This document shows, one piece after another, positions 25,627-39,389 of a stretch of 64,000 nt of DNA. The position numbers and the translations under genes are program-made. The DNA is from Baylisascaris procyonis (taxonomy: Eukaryota > Nematoda > Chromadorea > Rhabditida > Ascarididae), in contig JAZARR010000074.1 of assembly GCA_037389465.1 (NCBI GenBank), positions 3,844,001 through 3,908,000 on the forward strand. Reading direction: 5' to 3'. The notes beneath the pieces were generated by a model that saw only the letters and a program-made list of their open reading frames with translations, had not been told where the DNA came from and searched no databases. Every line of letters starts with the position of its first letter. Position 1 is the first letter of the stretch.

Positions 25627-25889
25627 ATGCATCACAATTTGGATCGACTTGATTCGGTGACAAGTGCTGATCTAATCAATGAGTTTTCATTAGCAACACA
25701 TTCACTTGAAGTATTCGATGATGCGTTAATAACTCAACAGAAAACGCCATCGGAATCAATCGGCCTTCTTACATGCTCGATAAACAATCAGAGTGTGGCA
25801 TATGCATCCGACGTTTCACCGCTGTCGGTTAACGACTTCGAACGACACGACCACCGACAACTACATCATGGCTCAACGACAACAACATG
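25627..25889 (+). CDS. daf-18: Candidate first coding exon, probably of daf-18
   Basis: An ATG opens 87 codons plus two bases, stopped by a GTTAGT donor right after an ATG-G boundary. The peptide is polar and rich in Ser, Thr, Asp and His, starting MHHNLDRLDSVTSADL, as expected of a disordered PTEN-family N-terminus, and has no domain I recognise. It ends in phase 2 (codon TG-). The exon at 54229 begins with the single base needed to finish such a codon, giving Cys88, and reads in frame into the conserved domain. No other exon in between was found that fits this phase, so a direct splice across 28.3 kb is the simplest model. Alternatives are a missed intermediate exon, an alternative promoter, or an exon of another plus-strand gene. 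The codon pattern makes it a convincing exon; the assignment to daf-18 is inference. Confidence 0.55.
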
Positions 25890-27850
25890 GTTAGTGCTTT
25901 TGATTATAACATTTATTGAAGAGTAATAATTTGATATTGCTACTAGTGAATATCATATGCGTGATGATGGATATAGTTTATTTCTAGATTTTATTTCATC
26001 GTCATAAATTCACAAAAAAAATGCAAACATTATTTATGCTCTTTGTTATAGCAGACGATAGGATATTATGCGAGAGTAATTGTACAAAAAAAAAACATAT
26101 TTCGATAAAATTGAAGGAAAAGTGTTTAGACGAATTCAAATAACTTCATGGGGTGAGGAAATGAGGGAATGAAGAAAAAAAGGAAGGAGAAACTAAGAAA
26201 AAATAAGATACAATTAAAATTGGAATTTTTGTAATAAGTGCATATTTCTGCTCGTTTTCATTTTATTGCGGTGATTTAAAATAGATCATTTCCAATATAC
26301 GCTTCAATGCAATGCTTTTGAATTCCGTGAATATACACACTTACAAGAGACACTTTGGTTCTGTGCTTTTCTTAGCAATGACAAATCACTTAAATATCCA
26401 TATGGGGATTTCGATTGGATCTCCCCACTGGTCGAAAATGCTCTGCAATAGCGACATGTAATGCTCGGCTGTCCTAATCGATGAAAGTTGCACCCTTACT
26501 GCACAATCAATCCATTGAAAGGCAACGTTTATTGGAAAAAGTACATAAATTTTAATGACTGCTGGTGGATAATTTCGGCTCAATTTAGGTCAACTTTTTG
26601 AAGGTAAAAAGAATTGATTAAGCAAGTCGACGTTTATAGAGAAAGCAGTCAATCTAGGCATTTTTAGCAAATTTCTGCCGCTGAACTATGGTTGTTTCAA
26701 TATTAAACAGTTGATTTCTGATTTTAGCCTGCTTATATTGGAAGTTTTTCTCTCTGTGAGATATCTTTCAAGGATGACGCGGATTCTTAAAAAAATGACT
26801 TTCATTATTCACTAAAAGTAGAATATATTGGAAGTAATATATTCTCACGAGTAATATAAATGCGCCATCGATTAAATATTAGCAAAATTTTTAGTGCAAT
26901 AATGGCGAATAGCGTTGTATAGTCGTTATGAAGCTGTAATATTGTTTTTATCAAATTTTACTTCATTTCTAAGATTCTATAGTTAGCAATTTACTTGTAA
27001 GTTTTACTCTTAATCTATACCTTTTTTTGCGTGCTTTTGTGATGAGTAGAAGTGTTGCGTCGTTTTGAGAAGCGAAGCGATATGAATGGCAGCAGAGCGC
27101 AATTACTTTGAGCCAAGATGGATAGGTCAAAAAATCGAAGATGAAAGGTTTTGATAGTAACTTCATATTAGAACATGTTTTTTAAATGTTGTTGGCGTCG
27201 TTGTATGAATGAGCTGAAGCATCATATTGAATGCATTCTATTTTTGCTTTTCTAGTACGCTCACATTGAATAGGTGGGATATCATCGAATGCTTTCAAAT
27301 AATGCGATCTGGTTGTTGAAATTGCAATCGATTTAATCCGGACATCGTTTGAATACAAATTTCATCGAAATATCCTCTTGTGACAAGTAATTACTGAATT
27401 AGTGTGCATAGTTTATTGGCTGCTAGCGTTTTGAGTACAAACATCTTAGCATTTGGGAATAAACATCTCTGTCGCATGAGCCATGGACATTTCCGCCATA
27501 TATCGAATTGACTTATGACAGTGAGAAATGCCCACATAAAGATGCCATGGCCTAAGGGTCTCTACGAAAGATATCCTTTGGTAGGAACACGAATGGTGCG
27601 GATGTTACAATATCATAGAATGTATTAAGTGGAAGATATATTCTCGCTATAAGGCATGCACACTTAATTTCAGATGTGCTCATTGGACTCAAAAGAAGCT
27701 ATAAATATTAGAAGAGAGAAAGAATTGCATGCTATAGATATATGAATTTTTCGCAAAAGATAGGTGCAGGAAGGAGGTATATGGAGGGAATGGGTAACAT
27801 TGAGGCATTATTTCACATATCCATTATTTTTTGGTGGCTTATGAAATTTG

Positions 27851-27895
27851 CTGGTCAGGTGAGGGGAACGTAAAAGCGCATATTGTACCACTTCC
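27851..27895 (+). repeat. Dispersed 45-bp repeat, copy 1
   Basis: Reads CTGGTCAGGTGAGGGGAACG and then TAAAAGCGCATATTGTACCA, CTTCC. Shares flank, core and end with the copies at 42539, 50055, 51165 and 53356. Confidence 0.6.
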
Positions 27896-29319
27896 TTAAG
27901 TACGCTCTACCAACTTTTTTTTTCCTTTTTTTTGCTGTCTGCCTATTCATCAGTTAAGATCGATAGTTTAATATAGGTCGTGAAGTAGATTGAGCGCGCT
28001 ATATATCATAGAGGTAGTATAAATCGATGATTTTATATTGTGAAGGGAACTTTCGCATGAATAGAGGATAAAAAACACAGTGAGTCTCGGTGATTGGAAT
28101 GAATAGCACAGGTGTGTCTAGAGAATATGCTTGAAGAATGCCTCATTGCTCACACATTTTCTTTTATGTCAAGAAATACGATGGTGATAAGAGTGTGAGG
28201 TGGATCGTGAAAAGTGCTATCTATTGAGCTTCGTTATCTGAAAACCGATCTACCATTACACTCAACCATCGTTCTCTTTGTGAGCTTTGCACATTTCCGC
28301 TTTCTTGAACTGATTGAGCGGTTTGATCTATTCTTATCTCAATTTTTCCTTTCTATCTCTCTTCTTCTTTCAAATAGAAGTGAATTTTATATAAAAACCC
28401 GCTTGTTAATTTCTCGAAAACCCAATTTAAAAATCTTAGAATATAGCCAAAAAGTTCCAGAAAAGAGGCGCTATGCGAAGTTGCAACATAAGCATCGCTA
28501 CTGTAAGCTTTCGCCCCTAAATACTGAATTCAGTTATCGCCTGTGAACGGAATTGAGCCTTTCTTATCATTTACCTATGCGATAACGTTATAAAATGCGT
28601 TAATTTTCTAAGTCGTAGATGTGCATTGTATCGATTCTAGTGACGGAATATCGCATGCGAACTTTGCCATGATACTCCGTACATGGAGAACTGTACAGAT
28701 GAATGAATGTGAGATGCGATAATCTTCTCTATATTTTTAGGGATGGAAAGGTGTAAGCATAGGAACCAAATTTCCTTTCATTTTAGCAATCAGTCGCTTT
28801 TTTTTGTCACCGTGCATAATTTTCAGAGGATTTTCGGTCATTCACAAAAAATATCAGATTTTTCGGTAACCAAATGATATCTGAAATTGTATAGACCCGT
28901 ATCTCTACAAGTTTCGCGATAATAACCTTATCAGAGGGGCATAAACCTAATCAATAATACTCATTAAAATTGCCAATCCTTTGTTATTTCTTCACTTGTG
29001 TTGAACTATGACGCGGAGTTTGAATTCCACCATTTGATCATTTTGGAGTATATTTTGCTCTATGGTACCGTTTTTATAAGAGATTTGAAATACATCTCTT
29101 ATCTTTCTTTGGAGCGTTTTTTGAGTGCATGTATTTCTTTTTTCTTTCTATCTTTCTACTGTTTTATTCAATGCTTATCTTTCCCACTGCTTTTATTATT
29201 GCTTGAATTTGCTTCTAAATTATTTCTCTTCATAGTTGTACTCTTTTATCTAACAATCACCTTTGCAGACTTCGTTTTTTTTTCAGATTTATCTTTGGGG
29301 AGGTGGAATGAGGACGGTG

Positions 29320-29540
29320 ATGAACGTAACCGCCCTCGCTTGCGCGGTTAACAATAGTAGGGAGTCTCTTGTTTCAGAGGTGGATCCCATGAACGGGCCC
29401 CGCCATTTCAAACGATGAATCATACTCCCGCAGGGACGGAGGAGGTTTTCGACGTCGCGAAGGCTTGGCGGGGGAGTTAGAGTTCTCAGAATTCCTTGTG
29501 GGGATCGGGCCTTCGCTCTACGGAACTTAGGGAAAGGAAG
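29320..29540. other. GC-rich island of unknown nature
   Basis: About 220 GC-rich bases (for example GGATCCCATGAACGGGCCCC). A 125-codon minus-strand frame crosses it, but its ends lie in AT-rich DNA and the peptide is Pro/Arg/Leu-rich without a recognisable domain. Possibly a repeat remnant. Confidence 0.35.
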
Positions 29541-32500
29541 GAAGGAGATTTTGCATACATTGTTTATGCTATTGTGCTGTATTGTTTCCATAGGCAGCTG
29601 CAATAGGAATAATTTTTGAAAAGTTGTGGTCTTGACGTATTTTAGCAACTCATTTGATATAGGCATCGCTACTGAAGCCTAAAATGCATATCTTTGCTAA
29701 ATGTAGTTTCATTTCTTTGTTAAATCCAGGTGGTAGCTAAATTTTTGTGGTTTCTTTAAAAAAGAAATGAGAGATTATGAGAACGTTCTTTGATATGCTC
29801 TGTGTGATAACGTCTTCCCGTCATATGTTTGTTCCGCATTACGTTTGTGCCATGATATTTCACGTGATATACTTCAAGTGATTAATAGTCAGTAGTTAGT
29901 AACATTGTCATATGCATGTTATTATCATCTCTTTGAATTTTTTTGTCCCATCTTGCAAGAATATAATCAACTAATAGGAAGGCTTAGCCGCTTAATGTGC
30001 TTTTAAATGCTTATGGCGCAAATGTCCATAGCATCGCTGCTTGGGAGTGAACGCAACTGTCCAAGTAAAGGATCTCATTTGGAAACGCTTATTTTGGTGT
30101 GCTTACTGCAAAAAAAAAAAAAAAAAAATGCTAGCAACTCCTCTTCAAATAGTTAGCAACGCAAAATGCGTTCGCATAAAGATGGTTTGCATTGCTTTAT
30201 CGGCAAATGTGCTTTAAAAACATAGAATTTCATGCTAGCAATGAGTCATGCAGAAAAAGACTTTATTGTGGACGCGAAAAATTTTCTAAGAACATAATTT
30301 CTTCGGCAAGGGTTTTATGACAAATATTTTATTATTTTATCGATAGAATTAGAGAAATTCATTTGTTGATATTGGGAGTAGAATAAATGAACGTAAACTA
30401 TGTCCTTTAACAATATAGGTCTCTCAACGGTTTTTGCTAATATATGCGCCTTAATAATTTTTCACCTTCGTTTAGCATGATAGATAAAATCTGATAAATG
30501 GACTTACAACCCTTTAAACGATTAAAAAAAAAAAGATTTAGTTAGATAGAAAATGAAAAAACGAAAAGAAAGAGAATTAATCGAAATAATTGAGGGAATT
30601 AGATAAATGCAAAATTTTTGAACTTTTAACTATTCGTATTTCGTGACCAGGAAAATATTATGGATACGTTTGATTTTTTTTTTTTTTTTTATCGCGAAAT
30701 GAATGCTTAACGAAAATTTTATTTGATACCTCAAATTTTTCAATTGTTTTAAATGCTCTTCATTCATTGATAATGTTGACTTATTGGGGGATTTTTTTTT
30801 TTTTTTCAATGACAGATGCTATAGAATAGAATTTATCTCCGTTGGATTCTTAACTGTTCTCATTCATTAGTTCAAATAAACGACATAAATTAAATAATTG
30901 GAAGTACACAAAGCGATTATTATTAAAGTTGAACAACTTTCTATTGCATCACATGAGGTTGAATGCCGCTCATTTTTACTTATCTGCTCATCCCCCTCTT
31001 CCCTTTACGTCTCCTTGATTTCCTTGTATGCTTTGGAAATAGAGCGACTATTTCACTCATTAAGGTAGAGAGTTGAGGATTTGAAAGGGAACCTACAATG
31101 CGAAATGGTAGTAAGAATAGATAGGCGCTGTGCAGATTCTGAAGTCACAGCAGAACAGTTGGCTGTAGAGCTCAATTTTAAGTCGTTTTCTTTTTCTCTT
31201 TTTTTTAAACATATTTTGGCTCATTTTCATTCATGACCTGGCTATTTAGAATAGCACCATATAGAAAATGGATCTCACATCCAAGATGTTGGCTTAGCCG
31301 CCCCGTATTTTAGTTTGCTGCGTTTCTAGTCGTTCTCCTACCTTCCCCCTCTCTTCTCCCCATTCTGGCCAACCGATTACCGTTGTTACAAGGGCGTCAA
31401 TCGTATAATATAGGAAGTGATCTTTGTTCTAACTTTTGCGTCCTGCTCTCTATTGTTCGATCGGTTCAACGCGGTCAGCCTCTACCGTTAGATCATTAAG
31501 TTTCGTGTGCTAAGCAAGATAGCTATAGTTTCTCAGATTCTTCACCGTTGAAGCAAGATTTCCGCTTCTTAAAACCTATTAAATTCTTTTCATCTTGACG
31601 CAAATTGAAAGATTGCAGAGGAAATTTTTTAAAAAATTTTCTAGACTATTTCATTGACAGCACATGTTCAAGTGTAGAGGTCAAATTTGCACAACTTATG
31701 AGAAAATGAATATATTCTTCCCATAATCGTCTTGATTTTCCTGTCATTAAGTTCATATGCATTCTACTGAAGGTGTTTCATGTCTTCTCAAATTTGAATT
31801 TCTGGTTTCAGAAATTGACAGTTTCATGCATCATGACTACCTCAAAAGCGTTGTCTATTCAGATTGCATAGAGGGGGGTTGGGGGGGAGGGGGTAGGGTG
31901 AGGGTTTCCACTTAAAAGATACTTCAATGATGCTACAGCACATTGACGTTCTATGATGAGTTCCATTTTATTTCTATTTTGCAAAGCTGATTTTGTCAAA
32001 TTCATATTTGTGGACGTATGTTTATGAAGTATACGATATGCTAATCTTCCGTATTTACTTTCAAATTGATGCCATTAGCCGCCTTAAAAGGTATCGAAAA
32101 ATTTACATGATGCATTTTATGATAATTAAGTTATAAATATTAAAAAAAAAAATATTTCTTTGAAGATTTATGCTAATATTGAAATATGAACGCATTTTTA
32201 GATATTTTTCATCATCAACTAGTGAATATTCACAAGACTAGCTGCTAATGCGAAATGATTTATGAAACTATAATTTTGTGGGAATTTTTCTGCTAATATT
32301 TTTCATTTCTTTGTGATTTTGATAGATGCATAAGTGAATTCATAATATAGGAAGTTGTTTTTTTATTGCTTTAATAAATAAATAAATAAAGATGCATACA
32401 TCCGGTTCTGAGTGTATGTACTATTGCTTGATTATATCTATAGAAAATATGAGTTGATACGCTTACACTCTTATCGTTATGCAAAATTACTCAATCTATA

Positions 32501-32803
32501 TCTTAAATATTGAAATATACCGTATAATTTCAACTAAATCTTTTGAAATTCTCCAATTTTTAAGTTTTTGGTTTTTTCCAACTCTTTATCTTTATTTCTC
32601 TTCAAATTTCATTCGTTTTCTTTGATGAAGTACGTTTATTCTCTATTTTCTTTATCGTTTGATTATATTCCCATTTTAGAATTCTAATCGATGAATAAAG
32701 ATTATAGTATCGATAAGAGAGAAATATGCAATAATTTGAGTCTTTCATCTCAAATTTGATCAAATGTGATCGCTATTGATCAACTAGTTGGAAAAGAATG
32801 TGC

Positions 32804-32814
32804 CATATATATAC

Positions 32815-32860
<46 letters not shown>

Positions 32861-32861
32861 G

Positions 32862-32913
<52 letters not shown>

Positions 32914-32927
32914 GTATATATATATAC

Positions 32928-32974
<47 letters not shown>
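32804..32974. repeat. (AT)n microsatellite with internal palindromes
   Basis: Three AT runs are separated by TAATGTATATATATACATTA-type palindromes. Open frames through it encode only Tyr-Ile repeats. Confidence 0.95.
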
Positions 32975-32977
<3 letters not shown>

Positions 32978-33448
32978 TGTCATATGAAACTTTTTGATTA
33001 TTTATGCATATGAATGCAGTAAACATCGAAAATGAATTTATTTCGTTGAATTATTGCCCTCAAATTCAATTAAAATCAAAAAAAAGAACATTTCATCAAG
33101 TATAAAATGATTATCGAATATGATAATGTTTCCTATGATGAGTATATGTGAGATTAATCGTGTTGTAATCACCACTCGTCATTTTCATTTACCTCTTCAT
33201 TAATGCGTTGAATTCATATTTGCTTTATGGAATATTGCTAATTCAAAATATATCCGTTGTCTATCGTTTAATGATTTCATACTATCCTTAGTTTTATTTT
33301 CCTTAACAATCGTAGGTTTTCTTTTTCTTCGTGTATTTGAGATAAGCAATCTTCTAATGGCATAACATGATTTTTCTATGTTCTATATCGTATTCGTGTC
33401 ATTCGCCTACTCAATAGTATACGATCGTTTCATCTTTATTGAGGAAAT

Positions 33449-34730
33449 CACCCACCACCTCAGTGTGAAACTATCACCCAATTAGTCCGATTTCGTTTTT
33501 TTATAAGGTTCTCAAAAATGCATTAATGAGTCATCATACAGGAAATAACCTTCTGCACCCTGACCTATTCCTCCTTGTCCCTTTATGGCACCCAATGTTG
33601 CAACTTACTTCATATTTAAACGACCGCGTATCCTCGTTGAATATGAGAGTTCAAACGAAAACCTTGTATATTGATTATGCGAAGGCCTTTGATCTGAACT
33701 GGCATGAAAATCTCTTCTCGAAACAGGCAAAATATTAAATCGTTAGCTATCTTCTGAATTGAATCAGAGCACTCTTATGTGAACGAAGTTTTCAAGTAAG
33801 AATTGGACATAGTTATTCCTCTTCACATTCACTTTATAATGGTGTCGTACAAGGAAGTGCATTAAGTTCTGTTTCGTTCCTCATATACATTCATGATGTT
33901 TCCGATAATATTCTGAGTAGTACTAAGCTCATTGTCGATGGCTTCAAAATTTATCGTTTATTACATGATCCTGCCCACAGCTTCCATATTCTGCAAGGAG
34001 ACCTTAGTCTATTCTGAAATTTCTCGTAAATATGGGATTTAATGTTCCCCATGAAAAGCGCCATGTGTTTCACATCAACTTTCGGCATGAATTGTTTCCT
34101 GGCTCGGTGAGCTTCTCTCTACTATAGGTGATGTTCGTGACCTTAGTATTATAATCGAATCTAAACTTCATTGAAGATTATAGTGTTTTACTGTTGCTGA
34201 AGAATCGTCGAAAATTCCATACTTTATTCTCTGTGGTTGACAATACGAATCTATTGAGAAGTATCGAATTACCTTCATCTTCTGCTTTCGACCCATTTTG
34301 GAATTTTACACTTCAGCATGGCCTCCTTCATTGGCGTTTCATCCCCCTCTCCATCGTTTCAATGCTTTGCTCCCATTTCACTCTTTGAATGCTTCTAGCG
34401 TTCGTGAGAATTAATGTCTTAATGTTGAGAGTTAGATGATTCTTATATCATCGAAATGGGGACCACACATGGGGAATACCTCCTGCCGCTTTCCTTTGAA
34501 CTTTTAAGGAATTTAGCATGAAACTTTTTCATAGGGTTTTTAAATGAAACTCTTCGACGGATATCCTTGATACCGGTTGAGATAAAATAATGAAGGTGCA
34601 TGTATGATTTTATGTGGTTTGCTTATTAACTTTCACTCTTGAACGAAGCCTTAAATCTATAGCTGGCAATTCCGAGCTTAATTCTGTTGATTTTATCTGG
34701 CTACAAGCCTCCTTCCTTCCTCACGTCCAC
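33449..34730 (+). pseudogene. Decayed non-LTR (LINE) reverse transcriptase
   Basis: Plus-strand fragments follow the order of a LINE reverse transcriptase. YHPISPISFFYKVLKNAL (from 33473) corresponds to the NYRPISL motif and MRVQTKTLYIDYAKAFDLNW to the first catalytic block F-x-D-x-x-K-A-F-D. GVVQGSALSSVSFLIYIHDV matches the G-V-P-Q-G-S-x-L block, followed by LIVDGFKIYRLLHD where the active YADD box should be: its two catalytic aspartates are reduced to V-D-G. Later pieces (PILEFYTSAW) match the thumb. Frameshifts and stops break it throughout. CR1/jockey-like by motif spacing; clade not certain. It sits in the putative daf-18 intron 1 in the same orientation. Confidence 0.82.
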
Positions 34731-36324
34731 CTTAGAGTATCCTATATGAATAGAATAAATCAAAGACAATAAAAGAGAAGATTTTTGGATGGCAGCAAAA
34801 CAATCGACAAAAGAAGCAGCACAAAATCCAATGCACATATGTGTGGCAACACCGTTCAAATCGAGATGAGTTAGTGAACGCATTGAAAATAAAATATTTC
34901 ACTTGAAAATATCATCAGCACAATCAGTTTAACGAACATTCAGCACCCGGCTATGGATCTTTCAGTGTTTTCTTCCTGATACATCGTTTTTTTTTAGGGA
35001 ATTAATCGCTTATAGATATTGCGCTTTTTGCTTTTTACTTCAAATTGACACCCACAATTTAGGGTCTGAAATGAAGATGGGAGATGGTATGCCACATATA
35101 TATGGAGCTCATATTTGAATCTAGTTAAGTTATGATGTTGTGAAAAATGAGCTCGAATAGCGTTAGAGAAATAGTCCACAATTGTTTAATATGCAATGCG
35201 TATGTGGATTGTTTTTGTGTGAATCATTGAATGATAATTAAACGGTCATTTCATCAATGAATTTCTGATTTGCAAAATTCCATCATTCGTATTTTTCTAA
35301 CTTCTACTTTTAACTATGTCTTTCGATAATTTTTAGCCTTCGAAGTTTGATCGGTAAATTTGTTGCAAAGAATTTTATGCTTTTAGATGTTTTTTGTTTG
35401 TTTTTTTTTCTTTAAACAAAAAAAATTTTTTTAATGTTTGATATCCTTGTTGACGTTTTCAGGATGGTGGCTACTGTTTTCAAGTCCTATAGTGGTTGTG
35501 AATCTCTAAATAAATGGAAGAGGGGGGTGGAGGGAGACGTATAAGATTATTTGGTTTGGATTTTAAATTGTACGTATAGAAAGTAGGATATAGTTCAGAT
35601 CCAACGAGCCAAAAAAAAAAAAAAGTGGTCGCGAACACTAAATGAAACAAAGGAACGACTCTTTAAGAATTGTAGCAGTTTTCGTATTGGGGCTTAATTT
35701 TTTCATGTTTTTTTTTTCAGTCAACAAGAGTTTTAGTGATCTTTGATTCATTATTGTCTCTTGATTCGTTTTGATGCCATCACAAGATCGTCTCGGCTAT
35801 CTATTGCATATCCCATTTGGCAGTGTTAATCGTTATATTCTAACAAGCGATTATTGCATAAAAATTCTGCATATAAAATAAAATTATGCAAAGAAAATAT
35901 TCACTTCTCGTTGTGCAGCTATACTATCAAGAAAGTGATCACTGCTGTGGGAAACTCTAAATTTCTTCACATTGACGTCGTATCATTTCGATGTGAATAT
36001 ATTTGCCTTTTTTTTTTTCAATAATTCGTGATTCTATAAAAGATTATTGCGCAACTGCTATGAGCTAAATAACTCCGCCTCTTCCTTCTCCCCATCCCAT
36101 CCCCGTAATTTTACTAATTTCCCATGATTCTATATGCATTCCAGCCACCTTGATGGAGTGCATATATGAAATCGAAAGATTTATACAAAGATAGATATTT
36201 GCGCAATTAACATTCACTAAGCATTGGCGCTACTCAATGTTTGTCTATTCTTATGACATGAATACATATGGGATTTCGTCGCATTACTTGCTAATAAAGT
36301 GAAGAGATTCCACTATCTCAGTTG

Positions 36325-36405
36325 ATCATTACTAGTACCACTGATACGGTTGGTACTAACTAGGTACTATTACTGATGGTACTACTGTACTAGAAGTAGT
36401 ATCAG
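36325..36405. repeat. TACT/GTAC-rich imperfect repeat
   Basis: TAGTACC..GGTACTA and CTGATAC..GTATCAG inverted pairs are interleaved, with GGTACT recurring several times within 80 bases. Confidence 0.6.
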
Positions 36406-36439
36406 GAGACGATGTTGAGGGACTCTGTATAAAGGATTG

Positions 36440-36620
36440 CCCCCAACGAGGTCATTTTTTTTCTTCCTGAGTCTTCCTCCGGGGTGCCGGCAACGACAAC
36501 TCAATTCCTAGCAGAGCTTTCTCACTTTCGATTCCTCTCAGCCGGGAATATTTCCGCTTTCCTAAGCCTACCCCTTTTTCCCCCCGGGAAATGCCGCCTC
36601 TGCATTATACTGTAACCACG
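36440..36620. other. GC-rich island, possibly a repeat
   Basis: A segment of about 180 bases with CCGGGGTGCCGGCAACGAC and TTTCCCCCCGGGAAATG in an AT-rich intron. No long frame on either strand. It may be a short interspersed repeat. Confidence 0.35.
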
Positions 36621-38185
36621 AACAAGTGGCAAGTGGATCAAAGAAGTAGTGAAGCATCAAAGCTGAAAATGATGTGAAAAGGCGTATATTCTTAAGGTGG
36701 AGATGAAGAAAAATGAAGAAGAGATCAACTAAAAATCACTACAAAAAGACAATACTTTAATGCGAGGAAAGGAATGAAGATCGTATTTTTGAATGAATAT
36801 TATTGACGAGTCAAAAGTATGAAGTACAATTATTTCAATTTCAAAAGTTTAGTTAAATCGGAAGAGGAAACGGGGCATTTGAAGTTTCGACCGATTTGTC
36901 TTTGTATGATTGGCCAATGTGAAAGTGCATTTGCACTTTACACGTTTAATCTATGCTTCACTATCATGAGAGTCGAATGTGGGTGCATATTGAAGTGTGT
37001 TGAATGGCAAATATGTGCACACTATAGCGTAGATGCTTACAATTGAGTCGGCTACTTTTAATTTCTTTTTCTATACATTATTTGAAAGTTTTATACGTCC
37101 CTAAAAGAAATTAATTCCCAAAATTCATGTAAATATGATCTGTGTGAATATAATTGCATTCCAATTCAGACAATTCGATTGATAAAATTTTCGAAATGAA
37201 ACGTTCTAAATATATTTTCTTGCAGAACTCATTGAAGTTTAGCACTATTGTTCGTCTAAATAAACGAGACTTCAGTATTGACTATATCTGACTAGTATTT
37301 TTTTTTTTCAGTATGAGCAGCGCCTACACTTTTATACTATTCTTCATAAATTGCTTAAAGGAATAATTATTGAATGCGACGTTGAGAAATATTCCTCGTT
37401 TTCGTTATTGAAATGAAATATTTTTCATTAGTTTCTATATATCGATTCGTGTCGAAAAGCATATTTTGAGTTTTTTTTTCTATTCGTTATGAATGTAGGG
37501 GGAACTCGAATATCCGTTTATAAAAAATTGTGCAGATATGATTGTTCGTGATGAATTTCGTTTGGTAGACAAGAAAATATGGAGCCAATCTGAAAGCTTT
37601 GCAATCAAAGCATTGCCTAGATTGTAAGCATGCATTATTATTGTGTGCAGCAATATGAATTGATTTCATACCATTTTTAGGGAACGCTTATTGATTATAC
37701 CCCAATGTAGCGAGTATTAAAGTAAGGTGAACCAACCGCTTATTAGTGATTTTATATGTTCTATATTCTTTTATGAGTCATATCCCACTAATACACTTCA
37801 ATGATGCTCTAGAATATTGGATTTTTATTTGTAAATTAAGAAAAGATAGGCATAACTTCTAAGGGTGGAAAGTTTTTGCATGAAATTTTGAAAAAATTCT
37901 TTTGAATGCTCTCTTGAATTTGGGAAGCTTTCTATCTTTTTCAATCATTTTAGAGAATGTGTTCGGCTTTTCTAAATGATTTTCTCAAATTGTGGGAATA
38001 GTGAAATTTTTACGAAAGTGAAAAACAAGTGAAACCGAATTTTTTTCGTCACGAGTTTCTATCTATTAAACACCACTTGTCGATCATATTCCACAAGCCC
38101 CACCATAAGGATAGCAGCTACAGAATACTGGAAGTTTCGCATGAACAAGGGATGAGAAGGAAGGGAGGAGAACTATGCTTTCCAT

Positions 38186-38545
38186 ATGTCAGTGGGGGGA
38201 GTTGGCTTTTCTTCGCCCATCATTTTCCTCCTTTTCGCCTCTCTCAGTTTCTTTGCCTCGTTTGCCTCAGCTAAAGTTCCGAGGAACGCATTAAACATGC
38301 TATGGCCAGTTAAATGCGGAAGGAAGAAAATGCTGGAAGCCCCCTCCCACAAGAAGAAAGTTACAGATAAACTGGGGAATACCATGGTAGAAAATTTTCA
38401 CTACCTCACATATAGTGCATTAGCTCAGAAGTATCCTAACCTTAAAATTTTCAGTTCTTCTACCTTCTTAGCTAAAACGCGTTGGTTTACGTCGTTTGCC
38501 CGAGCTTACGAGTTCTCGATTTCTTCCAATGTCCTTATCGTATGA
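38186..38545 (+). CDS. Small ORF with a signal-peptide-like N-terminus
   Basis: A 119-codon intronless frame starts at ATG 38186. The first 29 residues carry a hydrophobic core (PIIFLLFASLSFFASFASA) with an Ala-Ser-Ala cleavage-like end, then a Lys-rich stretch with one Cys. No family is recognised. The minus strand is also open here, giving a Lys/Glu-rich helix, so one of the two frames is a shadow, and the whole may be part of a GC-richer repeat. Treat as hypothetical. Confidence 0.25.
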   Translation: MSVGGVGFSSPIIFLLFASLSFFASFASAKVPRNALNMLWPVKCGRKKMLEAPSHKKKVTDKLGNTMVENFHYLTYSALAQKYPNLKIFSSSTFLAKTRWFTSFARAYEFSISSNVLIV

Positions 38546-39389
38546 GAGAAAACATTTGTGTTGTAAGATTCAACATTCTGTTCCTTGTAGAATTTGTATT
38601 TAACTCTTGGAGGAAAAAAGGTGGCACGTTTCATTCACTAAAGTCATGTCAAAAGTAGAGTTGAGCACTTCCTATTTCTCCAAGGCCTTCTTCCTCCTCC
38701 CGCCTCCCCCAACCTATCTATATAAATCAAATTGTGAATCTAATTTTCAGCTATGTATTGGCGGAAAATGTTGATCTACGAGTGATCTGTTTCAAAAGCA
38801 TGAAAAGTCTTTTGGGGAAAGCAGGGGGAGAGCGAGTGGGTAGGGAGGAACAGTCCTTATTGTCATTACCACAACAAACAAAGAACTCAGTCCAGTTTTC
38901 ATAAAAAGGCTGCAAATAGGTTACAAACTGAATAAAAACCTCTCGTGTAATGTTTTACTAAGATTTATTTTAGTCTTTTTACGTACTGACATTTATACTC
39001 TCAAAGGATCTTCTGATCCGTGTTATACATAGCAACTCAAAAATGGTTCGTTATTTTTTGGGACGCCCGTTGAGAAGATGCAACAACCTGAAATCTGAGT
39101 CGTATTTTAGTTACATAAAAAACATGCATACGAGCATTATCGCGTCAAAATATAAAGTAGTGAAGGTAGCGGTTTTTCCAGTAGAATTTTTATCTCAAAT
39201 TCTGTAGGAAAGAGAAAGAACGAGAATAGGAATGGTAGACTAGCCCTATTTTTGAGACATTTTTGATCGATGAGGCAAGCCAGTTTTTTCATGTTGTGAT
39301 CCATTGTTTGATCACCACATTATGTCCAGTTGTTTGCGATTGTCTCTTCGATAATAATTAATTGCCATTTACTTATATATTAAAGTCAT

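Noticed and set aside
28214..28546. 110-codon plus frame with an exon-like piece 28378-28502 (CAAATAG acceptor, GTAAGC donor)
   Set aside because: Spliced after the 25627 exon it would create a TGA, and its phases do not fit exon 54229. T-rich first half suggests chance.
29289..29666. 125-codon minus frame
   Set aside because: Openness follows from the GC-rich island; peptide is Pro/Arg/Leu-rich without a recognisable domain or splice sites.
32784..33026. Open frames on both strands through the AT repeat
   Set aside because: They encode only alternating Tyr-Ile and exist because the dinucleotide repeat lacks stops.
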